Shown: positions 17,389-27,546 of the stretch, piece after piece | Layout of the letters: the number at the start of each line of letters is the position of its first letter | Position numbering within the stretch: position 1 is the stretch's first letter | Assembly: GCA_937927915.1 (NCBI GenBank) | Contig: CALGKB010000005.1 | Span: forward strand, 1-64,000 | Origin: an uncultured Pseudanabaenaceae cyanobacterium | GTDB lineage: Bacteria; Cyanobacteriota; Cyanobacteriia; Pseudanabaenales; Pseudanabaenaceae | DNA: 64,000 nucleotides | Direction of reading: 5' to 3' | Position numbers and translations under genes: made by a program | Notes under the pieces: model-generated | Told to the model about the DNA's origin: nothing | What the model saw: only the letters and a program-made list of their open reading frames with translations | Database searches by the model: none

Positions 17389-18237
17389 TCACCGCTCTGC
17401 CAGCAAACAAGCCCATTTTTCCTCTACCTTGGTCTGTGTGACCGACCACCCCGCCAATGCCAACTCCCTTGCCAGTGTCTCCCCCTGGTCCCGCAAAATG
17501 CCGCTATAGACTGCCCACTTCCCCACTTTAGTTAACTGGGGCAACAATTGCCGTATCGGTTCTAACAGGATGTTACACACTATGCCCACCACTGGCTGGA
17601 ACAGCAACTCTCCCACCTCTGCCGCCACCACTAACCGATCCTCAGGCAACTGATTTAACTGCCAATTATGGCGGGTCGCCTGCAGCGCCAGGGGATCAAT
17701 ATCAATGCTATAAACCCGTTCCGCCCCCAGTAAATAAGCGGCAATACTTAAAATCCCTGAGCCACAGCCCACGTCCCCGATCGCTCCTGTCCCTGGGGTC
17801 ACCAATTCTTCTAGGGCTTCCAGGCACATTCTGGTGGTAGGATGTTCGCCAGAGCCAAAGGCACTGCCAGGGTCAAGACGCAAAACTAAGCGATCGCTCT
17901 TCTCTGGTACAGGCAGCCAAGCAGGATAGATGAGCAAAGAACGCCCTACCGCCTGCGGTTGCCAATGTTGTTTCCAAGCATTACCCCAATCCTCCTCGGG
18001 GATCAACTGCCAGCTCACCTGACAATTGGCGTGCTCCTCACACACTGCCAAGGCAAAATTCTGTAAATCTGGCTCCCCCAGTCTGCCAGCAGGTAGATAA
18101 CCCACCACCTTGACCCGATCGCCTTCCCTGGTTGTCGCTGCCCCTTGACAGCCCAATTCCTGTAGCTGCCAGACCGCTAAGTCCTCTGCCTCAGCCGTAG
18201 TGGCGATGGCAATTTGCCACCAATCAATCCTGGACAT
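17389..18237 (-). CDS. prmA: Ribosomal protein L11 methyltransferase
   Basis: SAM-dependent enzyme that trimethylates ribosomal protein L11. The SAM-binding motif is GDVGCGSGILSIAAYLLGAERV, followed by the acidic YSIDIDPLALQATRHN; an upstream conserved segment is DPGSAFGSGEHPTTRMCLEAL. The ATG at 18237 gives 282 residues (MSRIDWWQIAIAT) and overlaps the end of the DUF4346 gene by 14 bases. A longer frame opening at 18297 is mostly inside that gene and was rejected. Order on the minus strand is DUF4346, prmA, nadK. Confidence 0.92.
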   Translation of the reverse strand: MSRIDWWQIAIATTAEAEDLAVWQLQELGCQGAATTREGDRVKVVGYLPAGRLGEPDLQNFALAVCEEHANCQVSWQLIPEEDWGNAWKQHWQPQAVGRSLLIYPAWLPVPEKSDRLVLRLDPGSAFGSGEHPTTRMCLEALEELVTPGTGAIGDVGCGSGILSIAAYLLGAERVYSIDIDPLALQATRHNWQLNQLPEDRLVVAAEVGELLFQPVVGIVCNILLEPIRQLLPQLTKVGKWAVYSGILRDQGETLARELALAGWSVTQTKVEEKWACLLAER

Positions 18238-18595
18238 ACTCGCCGTTGTGGTAGAGTGCCCATTCCGCCTTTTGTAACTCCCTGCCCAGGTAAGCACTAT
18301 GGCTCAGTTGACTGACAGGCACAGGCTCCGTTCTCTCCAGAATTTCGACACAGAGTTGTTTAGCGGTTTTGCCCTTGAATACCCTAGTCGGGGTGCGTCC
18401 TGTCTTACCCTTGGCAGGAATCACCTCTCCTGTTTCTGGATCAACTGCTAAACCCTGCTCGTTAATAATATTGCTGTAATGCTCAGCTACTAGGAGTTGA
18501 TTTTCCCGATCGATATAAATGATGAAATAGCCCGCTGGGTCTAACTGCAAATCCCTTTTAGATAGCTCCGCATCAATTGCCTTGTAATCCGTCAT
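18224..18595 (-). CDS. DUF4346 domain protein
   Basis: A 123-residue protein with the DUF4346 pattern: LDPAGYFIIYIDRENQLLVAEHYSN, then the conserved TGRTPTRVFKGKTAKQLCVEIL and SHSAYLGRELQKAEWAL segments. In other proteins this domain is found next to pterin-binding modules, but here it is free-standing. Function unknown. It overlaps the start of prmA. Confidence 0.75.
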   Translation of the reverse strand: MTDYKAIDAELSKRDLQLDPAGYFIIYIDRENQLLVAEHYSNIINEQGLAVDPETGEVIPAKGKTGRTPTRVFKGKTAKQLCVEILERTEPVPVSQLSHSAYLGRELQKAEWALYHNGEYVQD

Positions 18596-18619
18596 AGGTC
18601 AGCTCAAATACAGTGACTT

Positions 18620-21600
18620 CTATTTTAGGGGAGCTTTACTCAAGGCTTGCCGCAGAGACTCCATTGTGATGGGTTTACTTAAATAGTCATCCATCCCTGC
18701 CGCCAGACAAGCCTCCCTGTCCCCCCGCATAGCGTTAGCCGTCATGGCAATAATGTAGGGTTGGTGCTGGCATTCCTGGCGAATCCGCCGTGTCGCTGTC
18801 AGACCATCCATCTGGGGCATTTGTACATCCATGAGGACCACATCATAGTCCTGTTCCTGCAGACATTGCAGTGCCTCGATGCCGTTGGCAGCCATAGCAG
18901 GGTTATAGCCCATGCGCTGGAGCATTTTCTGCGCCACCTTTTGATTGACGGGATTGTCCTCCACCACCAAAACCCGCAGGGGCAGGAGCGGTGTGGCAAC
19001 ACCAGAACTACGAGAAGCAGGGGGGGCGGTGACAGGCATAAACAGTTTCTCCAGCAGCGATCGACAGACAGAGGGTTTGAGGGGCTTGCGCAAAATATAT
19101 CCCTGCTCACCAGGAGGGGTCTGGTCAGCAAAGTTCACGAGTTGCGGTTGCAAAAACACGATAGGGATGTCCCCCTTTTCATTAAACCCCAAAATTTCCC
19201 CCTGCCACAGTTGGGCATCGACAAATAGCACATCTAAATTCTGGTATGATGGTGCCTCAGTGTCATCTACAGTTAACCCCCAAGTAGTCAGCCATTTGGT
19301 CAACACTGCCCCCAGGTCAGAATTGGCAACCAACACTGCCGCCCGTTTTTCGATTAGTGGAGGCATAGACAAAGGAGAGGGAGGGGGACTAGGTATCGCC
19401 ACGTAAAAACTACAGCCCTCCTGCCATTTATGGCGATACTGCCAATCAGGGGGAGGATTGCCGCCGCTGCTCGCCTGGCTTTCCGCCCAGATGTAGCCCT
19501 CCATCAACTCTACCAACAACTTGCTGATCGCCAAACCTAAACCTGTCCCACCGTAATCCCTCGTCCTAGAGACATCCAGCTGACTGAAGGGTTGAAATAG
19601 TTCATGCCACCGATCGGGGTCAATGCCAATACCTGTATCTGCTACCGTCAGCAGCCAAAACTCCCGCCACCGCTCTAAAGTGACCATGATCTGACCCGCC
19701 CTGCAAAACTTGATGGCATTGCTGACCAAATTCAATACCACCTGCCGCAGCCGTGTTCCATCCCCTACGATCGTCGTATCCACATCCAGGGGTGGGTCAT
19801 AGATTATTTCTATCCCCTTTTCATAGGCAAGGGCAGCCATGAGGGTTACTACTGCCTCAACTGTTTCTGCCAAGTCAAAGGGCTGTTTTTCTAGGGTTAG
19901 TTGTCCCGCCTCAATCTTAGAAAAATCCAAAATGTCGTTGAGAATAGTCAGGAGAGTCTTGCTACTTTGCAAAATGACATTAGTTAACTCCGCCTGTTGG
20001 GCATTCAACTCCGTCTCCCCCAGCACCTCTGCCATGCCAATCACGCCGTTGAGGGGGGTACGAATTTCATGGCTCATCATGGCTAAGAAAGCACTCTTGC
20101 TACGATTGGCAACCTGGGCTAACTCACTCTGTAACTGCGCTTCCCGCAATAATTCCGCCTGGGCAATGGCAATCCCCACCTGCTGCGCCACTGTCTCTAA
20201 CAATTCAATGTCATCTTTGTACCAGAAATAACTCTTCTCAAAGGAACAGAGCATAATTAAACCATTACATTCCTGCTGGTAGGAGGTCCGCACTACAGCC
20301 ATTTCCGACGGACAATCCAAATGCAAAATAGCAGGGCTAATGAGATTGACTTTATCTGTCACTAATAAACTAGGGGGCAACAGGGATATATCTAAATCTG
20401 CTAACCGATCGTCACAGGTGTAAATCGTCAAAGGCAACTGCACAATGGCACAACTCTGCTGAAAGACCTTGCCTAGTTCCTGCACTGTGCGCTGCAACAC
20501 AGTTTGAATGTCCAGACTACTACGAATTTGCTTATTGATTTCTTCTAGTATCAAAGCCCGCTGGTACTGCCGTCGTAAAGACTCTTCCATGCGTTTACGG
20601 CGACTAATATCGGAGTGGGCACCCACCATCCGCACGGGATTCCCTTCCCGGTCTCTCTCTACTACTTTCCCCTTGGCAAATACCCACTGGTACTGCCCAT
20701 CACCGCGCAACATTCGGAATTCCGCCTCATACTGGGGTGTTTTGCCCCCTAGGTGTTCCTCTAATGCCTGCAGCGCCGCTGCCCGATCGTCGGGGTGGAG
20801 AATTTGCCGCCAAGTGTCAATGTGGGGTACAAACTCACCACGGCTATAGCCCATCATCTGCAGCCACCGATCGCTACAGTAGACCTCCCCACTGGGAATA
20901 TGCCAATCCCACAGACCGTCCGTCGTTGCCTCTAGTGCCAAGCGCAACCCCTCCTTGGAACGCAACAATTCTGCCTCTGTCTCCTTGCTTTCTGTGATGT
21001 CCCGCGAGACCGTGATGACCTCCGTGGGGACCCCTGTATCGGGATAGCGCTTTACCTTTGCCGTTGTCTCCACCCACACATAGGAGCCGTCCCGCCGCCA
21101 GAAGCGATAGACAAACCGCTGGCTCTCCAATTCCCCCAGAAACACCTGGTAGGCAAGGTTGACCCTCGCCACATCCTCAGGATGCACATAGTCAAACCAT
21201 ACCCGCTGGTACAACTCCTCTGGGGCATAACCCCAAACCTCCTGACAGGCAGGGGAAACATACTCAAACCTTCCCTCCACAGTACAGCGAGCAATCACAT
21301 CCTTCGCATACTCCGCCAACAAGCGATAGCGCTCCTCACTGGCGCGCAGGGCAGCCGCCGCCTGATAGCGATCGGTAATATCCCGACAGATGCAGATAAT
21401 ATCCTCCTCCCCCATCGACAAAGAGACTTCAATATAGCGATCGTTGTACAAAAACTCCCCTTGCCACTGCCCTGTCTGTTTTAATTGCACTTCTACAGGG
21501 GCACGGCGGTAATGACCGTAGAGCGTCCACCAATCCGTTTCTATCAGTTGTTGTTCCTTTTTCTGGAGGAGCTGACAAAAGCTGCGATTGACATAGATAA

Positions 21601-22405
21601 ACTGCCCCCGTTCATTCAAAATGGCAATGCCTTCAGTGGCAACCTCTAAAGCGGTTAGTTTGCGTTTGTCTTTCCTTTCTTTTGTTACCCTCTCGGTAAT
21701 ATCACTGATCCTGCCTAGGGTGCCAATATTTTTGCCTTCTTCATCAAACAAGGGCGTGGTGACAACAATTGCCCATACGTCTGTACCATCTTTCGCTAAA
21801 AACCGGAAGTACCGTTCACACTCCTCTTGCTGGTCATTACTTTCTGAAACCACCAAAAACTCATTGAGATTGCGCCCCTCCATCGTGCCTGGGGAATAAC
21901 CCAAAAGCTGGGACAGCTTAGAATTGACAAACAGTAAAGTTAAATCCAGGTCAACAAGGAAAACTCCCTCCGCCGAGGTGTCAGTGATATATTCATACCA
22001 CCCCGTAGATAGCTGGGGACGAGCTACTCCCGCCAAAAACTTGAGTACCTGTTCCAACATCACTACCCCCCGTAACTCAGTTGTGTCCTCCGCCACCACT
22101 GCTAGACAATCTACCCGATAACAGCGCATTAACCGTAATACTTCCCAAATATTAACAAAATCCTTTACTTTTAGGGGTGGAATGGTCACTAAAATATCCC
22201 GTAATAGTAAATGTCCCCTGCCTTCCTGCTGTAACAATTCCAGTGTCTTGGCACTGATGGCAAACCACTCCCCCTCCCAGTTCAACATCACCGTTGCCGC
22301 ACCCGCTCCCCGCACTTGGGTCAAAGCCGCTGCGATAGAAGTATAGGCATCAGTGATAATGCCAGAGGTATCCAACAACCGATCGAGGGGAACTGTCTGC
22401 AACAT
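18620..22405 (-). CDS. Hybrid sensor histidine kinase (CBS-PAS4-GAF-HisKA-HATPase-REC)
   Basis: A 1261-residue signalling protein without membrane spans. Order: a CBS-domain pair (about 1-130), four PAS/PAC repeats (about 135-615; for example ILNERGQFIYVNRSF and TDGLWDWHIPSGEVYCSD), GAF (about 630-775) and HisKA with the phospho-accepting His in AMMSHEIRTPLNGVIG. Next come HATPase ([29 protein letters not shown]), a degenerate receiver (about 1040-1120) and a C-terminal receiver with Asp in VVLMDVQMPQMDG. The CBS pair suggests sensing of an adenine nucleotide, which is inference. The gene is three bases downstream of corA and probably on its transcript. No cognate regulator is adjacent. Confidence 0.9.
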   Translation of the reverse strand: MLQTVPLDRLLDTSGIITDAYTSIAAALTQVRGAGAATVMLNWEGEWFAISAKTLELLQQEGRGHLLLRDILVTIPPLKVKDFVNIWEVLRLMRCYRVDCLAVVAEDTTELRGVVMLEQVLKFLAGVARPQLSTGWYEYITDTSAEGVFLVDLDLTLLFVNSKLSQLLGYSPGTMEGRNLNEFLVVSESNDQQEECERYFRFLAKDGTDVWAIVVTTPLFDEEGKNIGTLGRISDITERVTKERKDKRKLTALEVATEGIAILNERGQFIYVNRSFCQLLQKKEQQLIETDWWTLYGHYRRAPVEVQLKQTGQWQGEFLYNDRYIEVSLSMGEEDIICICRDITDRYQAAAALRASEERYRLLAEYAKDVIARCTVEGRFEYVSPACQEVWGYAPEELYQRVWFDYVHPEDVARVNLAYQVFLGELESQRFVYRFWRRDGSYVWVETTAKVKRYPDTGVPTEVITVSRDITESKETEAELLRSKEGLRLALEATTDGLWDWHIPSGEVYCSDRWLQMMGYSRGEFVPHIDTWRQILHPDDRAAALQALEEHLGGKTPQYEAEFRMLRGDGQYQWVFAKGKVVERDREGNPVRMVGAHSDISRRKRMEESLRRQYQRALILEEINKQIRSSLDIQTVLQRTVQELGKVFQQSCAIVQLPLTIYTCDDRLADLDISLLPPSLLVTDKVNLISPAILHLDCPSEMAVVRTSYQQECNGLIMLCSFEKSYFWYKDDIELLETVAQQVGIAIAQAELLREAQLQSELAQVANRSKSAFLAMMSHEIRTPLNGVIGMAEVLGETELNAQQAELTNVILQSSKTLLTILNDILDFSKIEAGQLTLEKQPFDLAETVEAVVTLMAALAYEKGIEIIYDPPLDVDTTIVGDGTRLRQVVLNLVSNAIKFCRAGQIMVTLERWREFWLLTVADTGIGIDPDRWHELFQPFSQLDVSRTRDYGGTGLGLAISKLLVELMEGYIWAESQASSGGNPPPDWQYRHKWQEGCSFYVAIPSPPPSPLSMPPLIEKRAAVLVANSDLGAVLTKWLTTWGLTVDDTEAPSYQNLDVLFVDAQLWQGEILGFNEKGDIPIVFLQPQLVNFADQTPPGEQGYILRKPLKPSVCRSLLEKLFMPVTAPPASRSSGVATPLLPLRVLVVEDNPVNQKVAQKMLQRMGYNPAMAANGIEALQCLQEQDYDVVLMDVQMPQMDGLTATRRIRQECQHQPYIIAMTANAMRGDREACLAAGMDDYLSKPITMESLRQALSKAPLK

Positions 22406-22407
22406 AG

Positions 22408-23550
22408 TCAGTTAGTCCCTGCGAGCCAACCCCGCCGCCAAAAGAAAAAGACTAGTCCACTGGCGATGGTGAGCATAATTCCCCAGCAGAGGAAATAGCC
22501 AAACCGCCACTTTAATTCTGGCATATATTCAAAGTTCATGCCGTATATTCCCACAATAAAGGTGAGGGGGATAAAGATCGTGGAGATTACCGTCAGAACT
22601 CGCATAATCTCATTGGTGCGATTTCCCAGAGATGATAGATAAATATCCATCAAATTAGCTGCTAACTCTCTATAGGTCTCCAGCATATCCAGGAGTTGCA
22701 CTGCACTGTCATAACAGCTCTGCAGATATACCCTAGTGGATTTGCTAATTAAAGGATGTTTGACACGGGCAAGGGTATTGAGGGCTTCCCGCTGGGGCCA
22801 CAGCGATCGTCTTAAATGCAACAATTCCCGTTTGATTTTATGAATGCGCTGCAGGTGATAGCGATCGGGATTAGCTAGGATTTCGCTTTGCAGCTCTTCC
22901 ATTTGTTCGCCGTATTCTTCTAGGATGGGGAAATAGCCCTCTAAAATAGAATCCACCAGGGCATAGAAGAGATAGTCTGCCCCCTGTTGACGAATTTTGC
23001 CTTTGTTATACTGAATGCGCTGGCGGATGGGGGTAAAAGTATCAAATTCTGGTTCTTCTTGGAAGGTGAGGAGATAATTTTTGCCTAAAACGAAACTGAC
23101 CTGTTCAGTTATAAACCCCTTGCCATCTTTGCTAGGATAGACCATGTGGGTAATGAAAAGCAGTTGATTTTCTTCGTATTCCTCCAGTTTGGGGCGTTGG
23201 GGGACATTGACTACGGATTCTAGCAACAGGGGATGTAATTGGAATGTCTCAGCGATGCGGCGCAAAATACCTTCCGAACCCAGCCCTGTCACATCAAACC
23301 AGGTCACAAAGGTACTGTTTAACAGATAATTAGTGGCTTCCTCAGGGGTGGTTAATTTTTTTGTCTGCCAATAGGCAGGGCTATATTCTGTCGCCCAAAT
23401 AGTCGGTATGGCTGCATCTGCAGAAATAACTAGGGTACCTGGTAAGTCCCCTGGCTCGTGGTAGGCATAGGGTTCCAGATAGTTTTCTTCACAATATACA
23501 GATTGCTCCCCCCCCAAGTCCCGCTCCTGTCTTTCCATCGCCATCATCAT
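22408..23550 (-). CDS. corA: CorA-type magnesium/cobalt transporter
   Basis: A 380-residue inner-membrane divalent-cation channel of the CorA family. A large cytoplasmic N-terminal domain precedes two C-terminal membrane helices, with the selectivity motif YGMNFEYMPELKW between them; the C-terminus is short and basic. Four ATG codons crowd the start (MMMAMERQ). The first overlaps the gatC stop (TAATG), implying translational coupling. No Mg-riboswitch was recognised, as expected for an internal operon gene. Confidence 0.93.
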   Translation of the reverse strand: MMMAMERQERDLGGEQSVYCEENYLEPYAYHEPGDLPGTLVISADAAIPTIWATEYSPAYWQTKKLTTPEEATNYLLNSTFVTWFDVTGLGSEGILRRIAETFQLHPLLLESVVNVPQRPKLEEYEENQLLFITHMVYPSKDGKGFITEQVSFVLGKNYLLTFQEEPEFDTFTPIRQRIQYNKGKIRQQGADYLFYALVDSILEGYFPILEEYGEQMEELQSEILANPDRYHLQRIHKIKRELLHLRRSLWPQREALNTLARVKHPLISKSTRVYLQSCYDSAVQLLDMLETYRELAANLMDIYLSSLGNRTNEIMRVLTVISTIFIPLTFIVGIYGMNFEYMPELKWRFGYFLCWGIMLTIASGLVFFFWRRGWLAGTN

Positions 23551-23840
23551 TACCCCAGGATTTGTGGCACACGGAAGAAAGTATCTTCTCTAGCGGCGGC
23601 GCAGTTGAGCAGAGCTTCTGGATCTACCATCTGTCTGATTGCATCGGGTCTGGTAGGGATTGTCCCCTCGATCGCTCTGGTGGTGGGTTCTACCCCCTCT
23701 AGTTGGGGGTCAAGCTGGTTGAGTTGTTCTACATACTGCAGAATATCGTTGAGTTGTTTGGCGAAAATCTCTACTTCTGCTTCCGCCAATTGTAGGCGTG
23801 CTAAATTTGCCACGTGTGCCACCTGTGCCCGATCGATCAT
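23550..23840 (-). CDS. gatC: Glu-tRNA(Gln)/Asp-tRNA(Asn) amidotransferase subunit C
   Basis: GatC stabilises the GatCAB complex that makes Gln-tRNA(Gln) by transamidation. The 96-residue protein has the family pattern: VAHVANLARLQLAEAEVEIFAKQLNDIL, then YVEQLNQLDPQLEGVEPT and the C-terminal FFRVPQILG. A near-perfect GGAGGTGA ribosome site precedes ATG 23840. It heads the minus-strand run gatC-corA-hybrid kinase; gatA and gatB are not in the window. Confidence 0.95.
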   Translation of the reverse strand: MIDRAQVAHVANLARLQLAEAEVEIFAKQLNDILQYVEQLNQLDPQLEGVEPTTRAIEGTIPTRPDAIRQMVDPEALLNCAAAREDTFFRVPQILG

Positions 23841-23888
23841 ACCTTCACCTCCTGCTTGACTACGGTCTTGATCATACCCGAGAACAGA

Positions 23889-25397
23889 CTAATAGAGTAA
23901 GGTGTATTGTAAATTCGTGCCCTGCAGAAGATCAAGCAACTGTTGGGAAGGACGAAAGACAAAGAGATTACTTGCTTTATCGGACATAGTTAACAGCGGA
24001 GTGACAGAGGGATTGTTCTCGGCGACTAAAAACAAAACAACTTCTGGTTGTAAACTCACACTCATAGCCAGTAAATCCCCCGTGTTGGTAAAGTCATTAC
24101 CTAAATCACTGATTACGATCGTTTTTTTCCCTTGATTAAGAGTTTTAATGATACGGGCATTGTTGTAGCTCAAATCCTTATGCCACCAGGTTTCAGCATT
24201 GGCACTGACCATAATAGAAGCAAGACTAGCCCCCAGTAAGACTGTATAGACCATAATACCTATTGTCTTTCTCTTTTGCAGCCAAAAGCCTAGCAGAGAG
24301 GCAACCAATATTTGGACAAAAGGAAAACAACCAAGGAGATAGCGAGTAACTGTCGATCTTTTTCCCCCCAGAGTTAAATCAGCAATAGCTAACAACAAAA
24401 AAGGAACAAAAGCAGTAAGGATGAGAAAAACAGCCATGGGACGAGGTGCACGCTGGCATACGAAAATGACAGCTAACAAAATAATGAAGAGAAAAGGCAG
24501 GCGCAGAAGATAGGTGAGGGGATGATCAAACCCAGCATCCAGGTCGAAAAACATACAGGTAAAACTTAAAAGCCATAGCTGCAGGCGGTAGAGGGGACTG
24601 ACAGCCATAGTTGCCCAGTTGGTAATCGCAAAAACCCTTGCCAAATTAGACCCCATTACTATTATCCAGGGCGTATAAATTGACAACCCCAGGATACAGG
24701 CGAGTACAAAAGAGGCTAGTTTTCTAATCTGGGTTAGTAAGATGAACAGACCAAAAGCAATGACACTGAGGGCAAAAAAGGGGTGGATATAAAACCCAAA
24801 AGCCACAGATAAAGCAAACAACAACCAATAAGCCCTCCTGTCAGTCTGCCATGCTTTAGTTAACAAAAAAGCGCTGAGGATAGTAGCCAGAGTCAGGGCA
24901 CTGTATTGTCTAACAGTTTGGGCAAAGAGAATATCGACAGGGGAGAGGGCTAAAAGACTGGCAGCCATAAGACTGACCAAAGAATTACCCTGGGTGAGAG
25001 CAAAAGCTAAATAGTAAATGGCTGGCAAAGAAAGGATACTGATGAGTGCAGGTAAAAGACGGAGAAAAAAGACAGAATTACCGAACCACTGCATCCAATA
25101 ACGGGTCAAGAGAAAATACAAGGGGGGGTGTTGGGGGTCTTCCCTAGCCAGGGATTGTATAGTATCAAAACTTGTACTGCCTGGTTTGGGCTGCAGAAAT
25201 TGCTGTAACTCTATCACACTGACAAATCTGTTGCTAAATAGTTGCCCATCTATTTCTTCCCTTGTAAACCCCCCTGCCCTAAATATGGTGTAAACTTCGT
25301 CGTGCCAGTAAATTTTACTATCGAGGTGATAGAGACGCAAAATGATACCCAAAACGATCGTGGCAATTAAAAGAATTCTGACAACCATCTTAAACAT
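23889..25397 (-). CDS. GT39/ArnT-like membrane glycosyltransferase
   Basis: A 502-residue protein with about ten membrane helices. The first periplasmic loop contains the GT-C acidic motif (YWHDEVYTIFRAGG), and HPPLYFLLTRYWMQWFG follows. Family knowledge suggests it transfers a sugar from a polyprenyl-phosphate donor to a lipid, protein or polymer acceptor on the periplasmic side; the acceptor is unknown. The ATG at 25397 overlaps the end of the upstream histidine kinase by eight bases; a second ATG at 25388 is possible. It is the last gene of the NfeD-slipin-kinase-GT39 run. Confidence 0.85.
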   Translation of the reverse strand: MFKMVVRILLIATIVLGIILRLYHLDSKIYWHDEVYTIFRAGGFTREEIDGQLFSNRFVSVIELQQFLQPKPGSTSFDTIQSLAREDPQHPPLYFLLTRYWMQWFGNSVFFLRLLPALISILSLPAIYYLAFALTQGNSLVSLMAASLLALSPVDILFAQTVRQYSALTLATILSAFLLTKAWQTDRRAYWLLFALSVAFGFYIHPFFALSVIAFGLFILLTQIRKLASFVLACILGLSIYTPWIIVMGSNLARVFAITNWATMAVSPLYRLQLWLLSFTCMFFDLDAGFDHPLTYLLRLPFLFIILLAVIFVCQRAPRPMAVFLILTAFVPFLLLAIADLTLGGKRSTVTRYLLGCFPFVQILVASLLGFWLQKRKTIGIMVYTVLLGASLASIMVSANAETWWHKDLSYNNARIIKTLNQGKKTIVISDLGNDFTNTGDLLAMSVSLQPEVVLFLVAENNPSVTPLLTMSDKASNLFVFRPSQQLLDLLQGTNLQYTLLY

Positions 25398-26592
25398 GGT
25401 AAGGTAGTGTCACGATAAATTTTGTCCCTTCTCCCAGTTTACTATCTACCTTGATTTTGCCCCGATGACATTCCACAATTGCCTGCACGATCGCTAAACC
25501 TAGCCCCCAACCCTCGCTCTCCTCCCCTCGATAAAAACGCTGGAAGATGTAGCGGGTATCACCTATACCTTTGCCACTGTCTTTGACCACAATTTGCACG
25601 TGATGGGACTGGGGAAGGAGGGATATTTCGACTTTGCCCCCTGGCGGTGTAAACTTAATAGCATTGCCAATCAAATTAGTTAGCAGCCGACAGAGCTGCT
25701 CCGGATAACCACGCATTTCTACTGCAGTAGTTGGCACTTCTATCATCAAATTGATTCCTTTGTTTGTCGCCACTAGTTGTTGTTCCTCCAGCACCGTCTG
25801 CAGAATTGCTGTCAGATTACAAACTGTCGGTTGCTCCAGAAAATGCTTCCCATCAGTACGGGCTAGAAACAACAAATCCTCCAACAGTTTTCCCATGCGT
25901 TTTGTTAGGCGTTCAATTACCTCCAAATAGGGCTGGGGATTCTCCTGCAAAAGTGCCACCTGGGTATTAGTTTGAATCACCGCTAAGGGATTGCGTAACT
26001 CATGGGAGACATCGGCAGTAAATTGCTTTAATTGCTGATAGGAATCCTGGATCGGTCGCATAGCAATTCCCGATAACCACCAACCACAAATGCCCACTAC
26101 TATTACTGTCACTAACACCCCCAAACATAACTCTAACGATAATTCCTGAATTGGCTGACTGACTTCAAACCAGGGATGACTAATGCGTAAATAGCCCTGT
26201 AGTTCTTGATGCAAAACGATCGGTTTTGTTAACTGTCGCAGGGGTTCCCCCGCTGGCGGATAGCTAGTGACAAAACGCTCCACTTCTCCCAAGGGAATGG
26301 CAGGGGCTTGCCCAAAGGTACTCCACTCTAAATTGCCCTCCCTGTCAAACCACTCCAAATCAATGTGGTCTGCCTCTAAGTTAGGGACAGCCTTAAATAG
26401 CAATTGCATCTCTGTAAAATTGCCCTGCATCGATCGTTCTAAAACTTCCGCCACATGGGTAATTGTGTCATCCACCCTCTCAATCAAAGTCTGGCGTACA
26501 TAGCTAAAAAATAGCAGGGCAAAGCACAACAAAAGCACCCCCGTAACTAAGCTGTACCAGAGTGCCAAACGCCAACGAATTGTCTGAAACAT
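25390..26592 (-). CDS. Membrane sensor histidine kinase
   Basis: A 400-residue two-span kinase. The first helix is at about 10-30, a periplasmic domain of about 130 residues follows, and the second helix is near 160-180 (LCLGVLVTVIVVGICGWWL). HisKA carries the phospho-accepting His in ADVSHELRNPLAVIQTN, and HATPase shows NLIGNAIKFTPPGGKVEI, VKDSGKGIG and a GLGLAIVQAIVECH segment. The layout fits the OmpR-partner type, yet no response regulator gene is adjacent. Its stop region is shared with the GT39 gene, and it starts directly after the slipin gene. Confidence 0.9.
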   Translation of the reverse strand: MFQTIRWRLALWYSLVTGVLLLCFALLFFSYVRQTLIERVDDTITHVAEVLERSMQGNFTEMQLLFKAVPNLEADHIDLEWFDREGNLEWSTFGQAPAIPLGEVERFVTSYPPAGEPLRQLTKPIVLHQELQGYLRISHPWFEVSQPIQELSLELCLGVLVTVIVVGICGWWLSGIAMRPIQDSYQQLKQFTADVSHELRNPLAVIQTNTQVALLQENPQPYLEVIERLTKRMGKLLEDLLFLARTDGKHFLEQPTVCNLTAILQTVLEEQQLVATNKGINLMIEVPTTAVEMRGYPEQLCRLLTNLIGNAIKFTPPGGKVEISLLPQSHHVQIVVKDSGKGIGDTRYIFQRFYRGEESEGWGLGLAIVQAIVECHRGKIKVDSKLGEGTKFIVTLPYHV

Positions 26593-27546
26593 TTACAATT
26601 CCATGTTAGTTTCCGGTGTGAGAATGGATTTGATCCCCTCCAACGCCGCAGGAATTGCTTTGGGGTCGAGAAAGATCACCTTGCTACTACTGCTAGAACC
26701 GATCGTTGTAGCCATCTGCATATAGTTCAATGCCAGGATGTACTGCAGGGCTGACTCCGCTGAGATGGTATTGTTAGAAGCCTCTTGGAGAATTCTAATC
26801 GCTTCCGCCGTCCCCTTCGATTGTAAAATGCGTTCCTGTCTTTCCGCCTCTGCCCGTAAAATACGGGACTGTTGTTGCGCCTCCGCCGCTAAAATTGTTG
26901 CTTTTTTGTTTGCCTCCGCTTCTAGTAACTGGGCATCTGCTTTACCCCTGGCAATATTGATGGCAGACTCTCTTTCCCCCTCGGAAGTGAGAATCGCTGC
27001 CCGTTTTTTCCGTTCCGCTGTCATCTGTAATTCCATGGAATCCTGCACCGCCCTGGTAGGCAAAATATCCCGCAATTCTACCCTTGTGACTTTCACCCCC
27101 CAGGGGTCTGTGGCTTCATCTAAATCCCGCAATAATACCTCATTCACCTTTGCCCGCGCCGTAAAGGTCTGGTCTAACTCCAAATTGCCAATCTCATTTC
27201 TAATCTGCGTCCGTACCAGGTTAGTCATTGCCTCCACCAAATTTTCCACCTTGTAGTGGGCTTTCACCATGTCCACAATCCGCCAGTACACAACCGCATC
27301 CACTGTCACCAGCACGTTGTCCCTGGTAATACATTCCTGGGGAGGAATATCCAACACTTGCTCTTTAATGGAACGGCGACAAACGATCGAGTCTACCACT
27401 GGTGTAATAAAATTTAGCCCTGGCTGTAATTTCCGTTTGTAGCGACCAAAGGTAGCAACTAAAGCCTCCTCCCCCTGTTGAATAATTTTGACAGAACTGA
27501 GTAAAGTAAACGCGCCCACCACGGTAACAATCATGAGGGGATTCAT
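26593..27546 (-). CDS. SPFH/band 7 family protein (paraslipin, QmcA-like)
   Basis: A 317-residue membrane-anchored SPFH protein. One N-terminal hydrophobic helix ([15 protein letters not shown]) is followed by the band-7 domain with [20 protein letters not shown] and the conserved [16 protein letters not shown] long coiled coil follows ([40 protein letters not shown]). These proteins form large oligomeric scaffolds in membranes. Its ATG overlaps the stop of the NfeD gene by four bases, the usual slipin/NfeD partnership. Confidence 0.92.
   Translation of the reverse strand: MNPLMIVTVVGAFTLLSSVKIIQQGEEALVATFGRYKRKLQPGLNFITPVVDSIVCRRSIKEQVLDIPPQECITRDNVLVTVDAVVYWRIVDMVKAHYKVENLVEAMTNLVRTQIRNEIGNLELDQTFTARAKVNEVLLRDLDEATDPWGVKVTRVELRDILPTRAVQDSMELQMTAERKKRAAILTSEGERESAINIARGKADAQLLEAEANKKATILAAEAQQQSRILRAEAERQERILQSKGTAEAIRILQEASNNTISAESALQYILALNYMQMATTIGSSSSSKVIFLDPKAIPAALEGIKSILTPETNMEL

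Noticed and set aside
18761-19228. 155-residue plus-strand reading frame
   Set aside because: It is antisense to the receiver domains of the hybrid kinase, where conserved residues are all on the other strand.
23550-23888. Magnesium riboswitch for corA
   Set aside because: corA begins within the gatC stop codon, leaving no leader, and the gatC upstream region is too short for a riboswitch fold.
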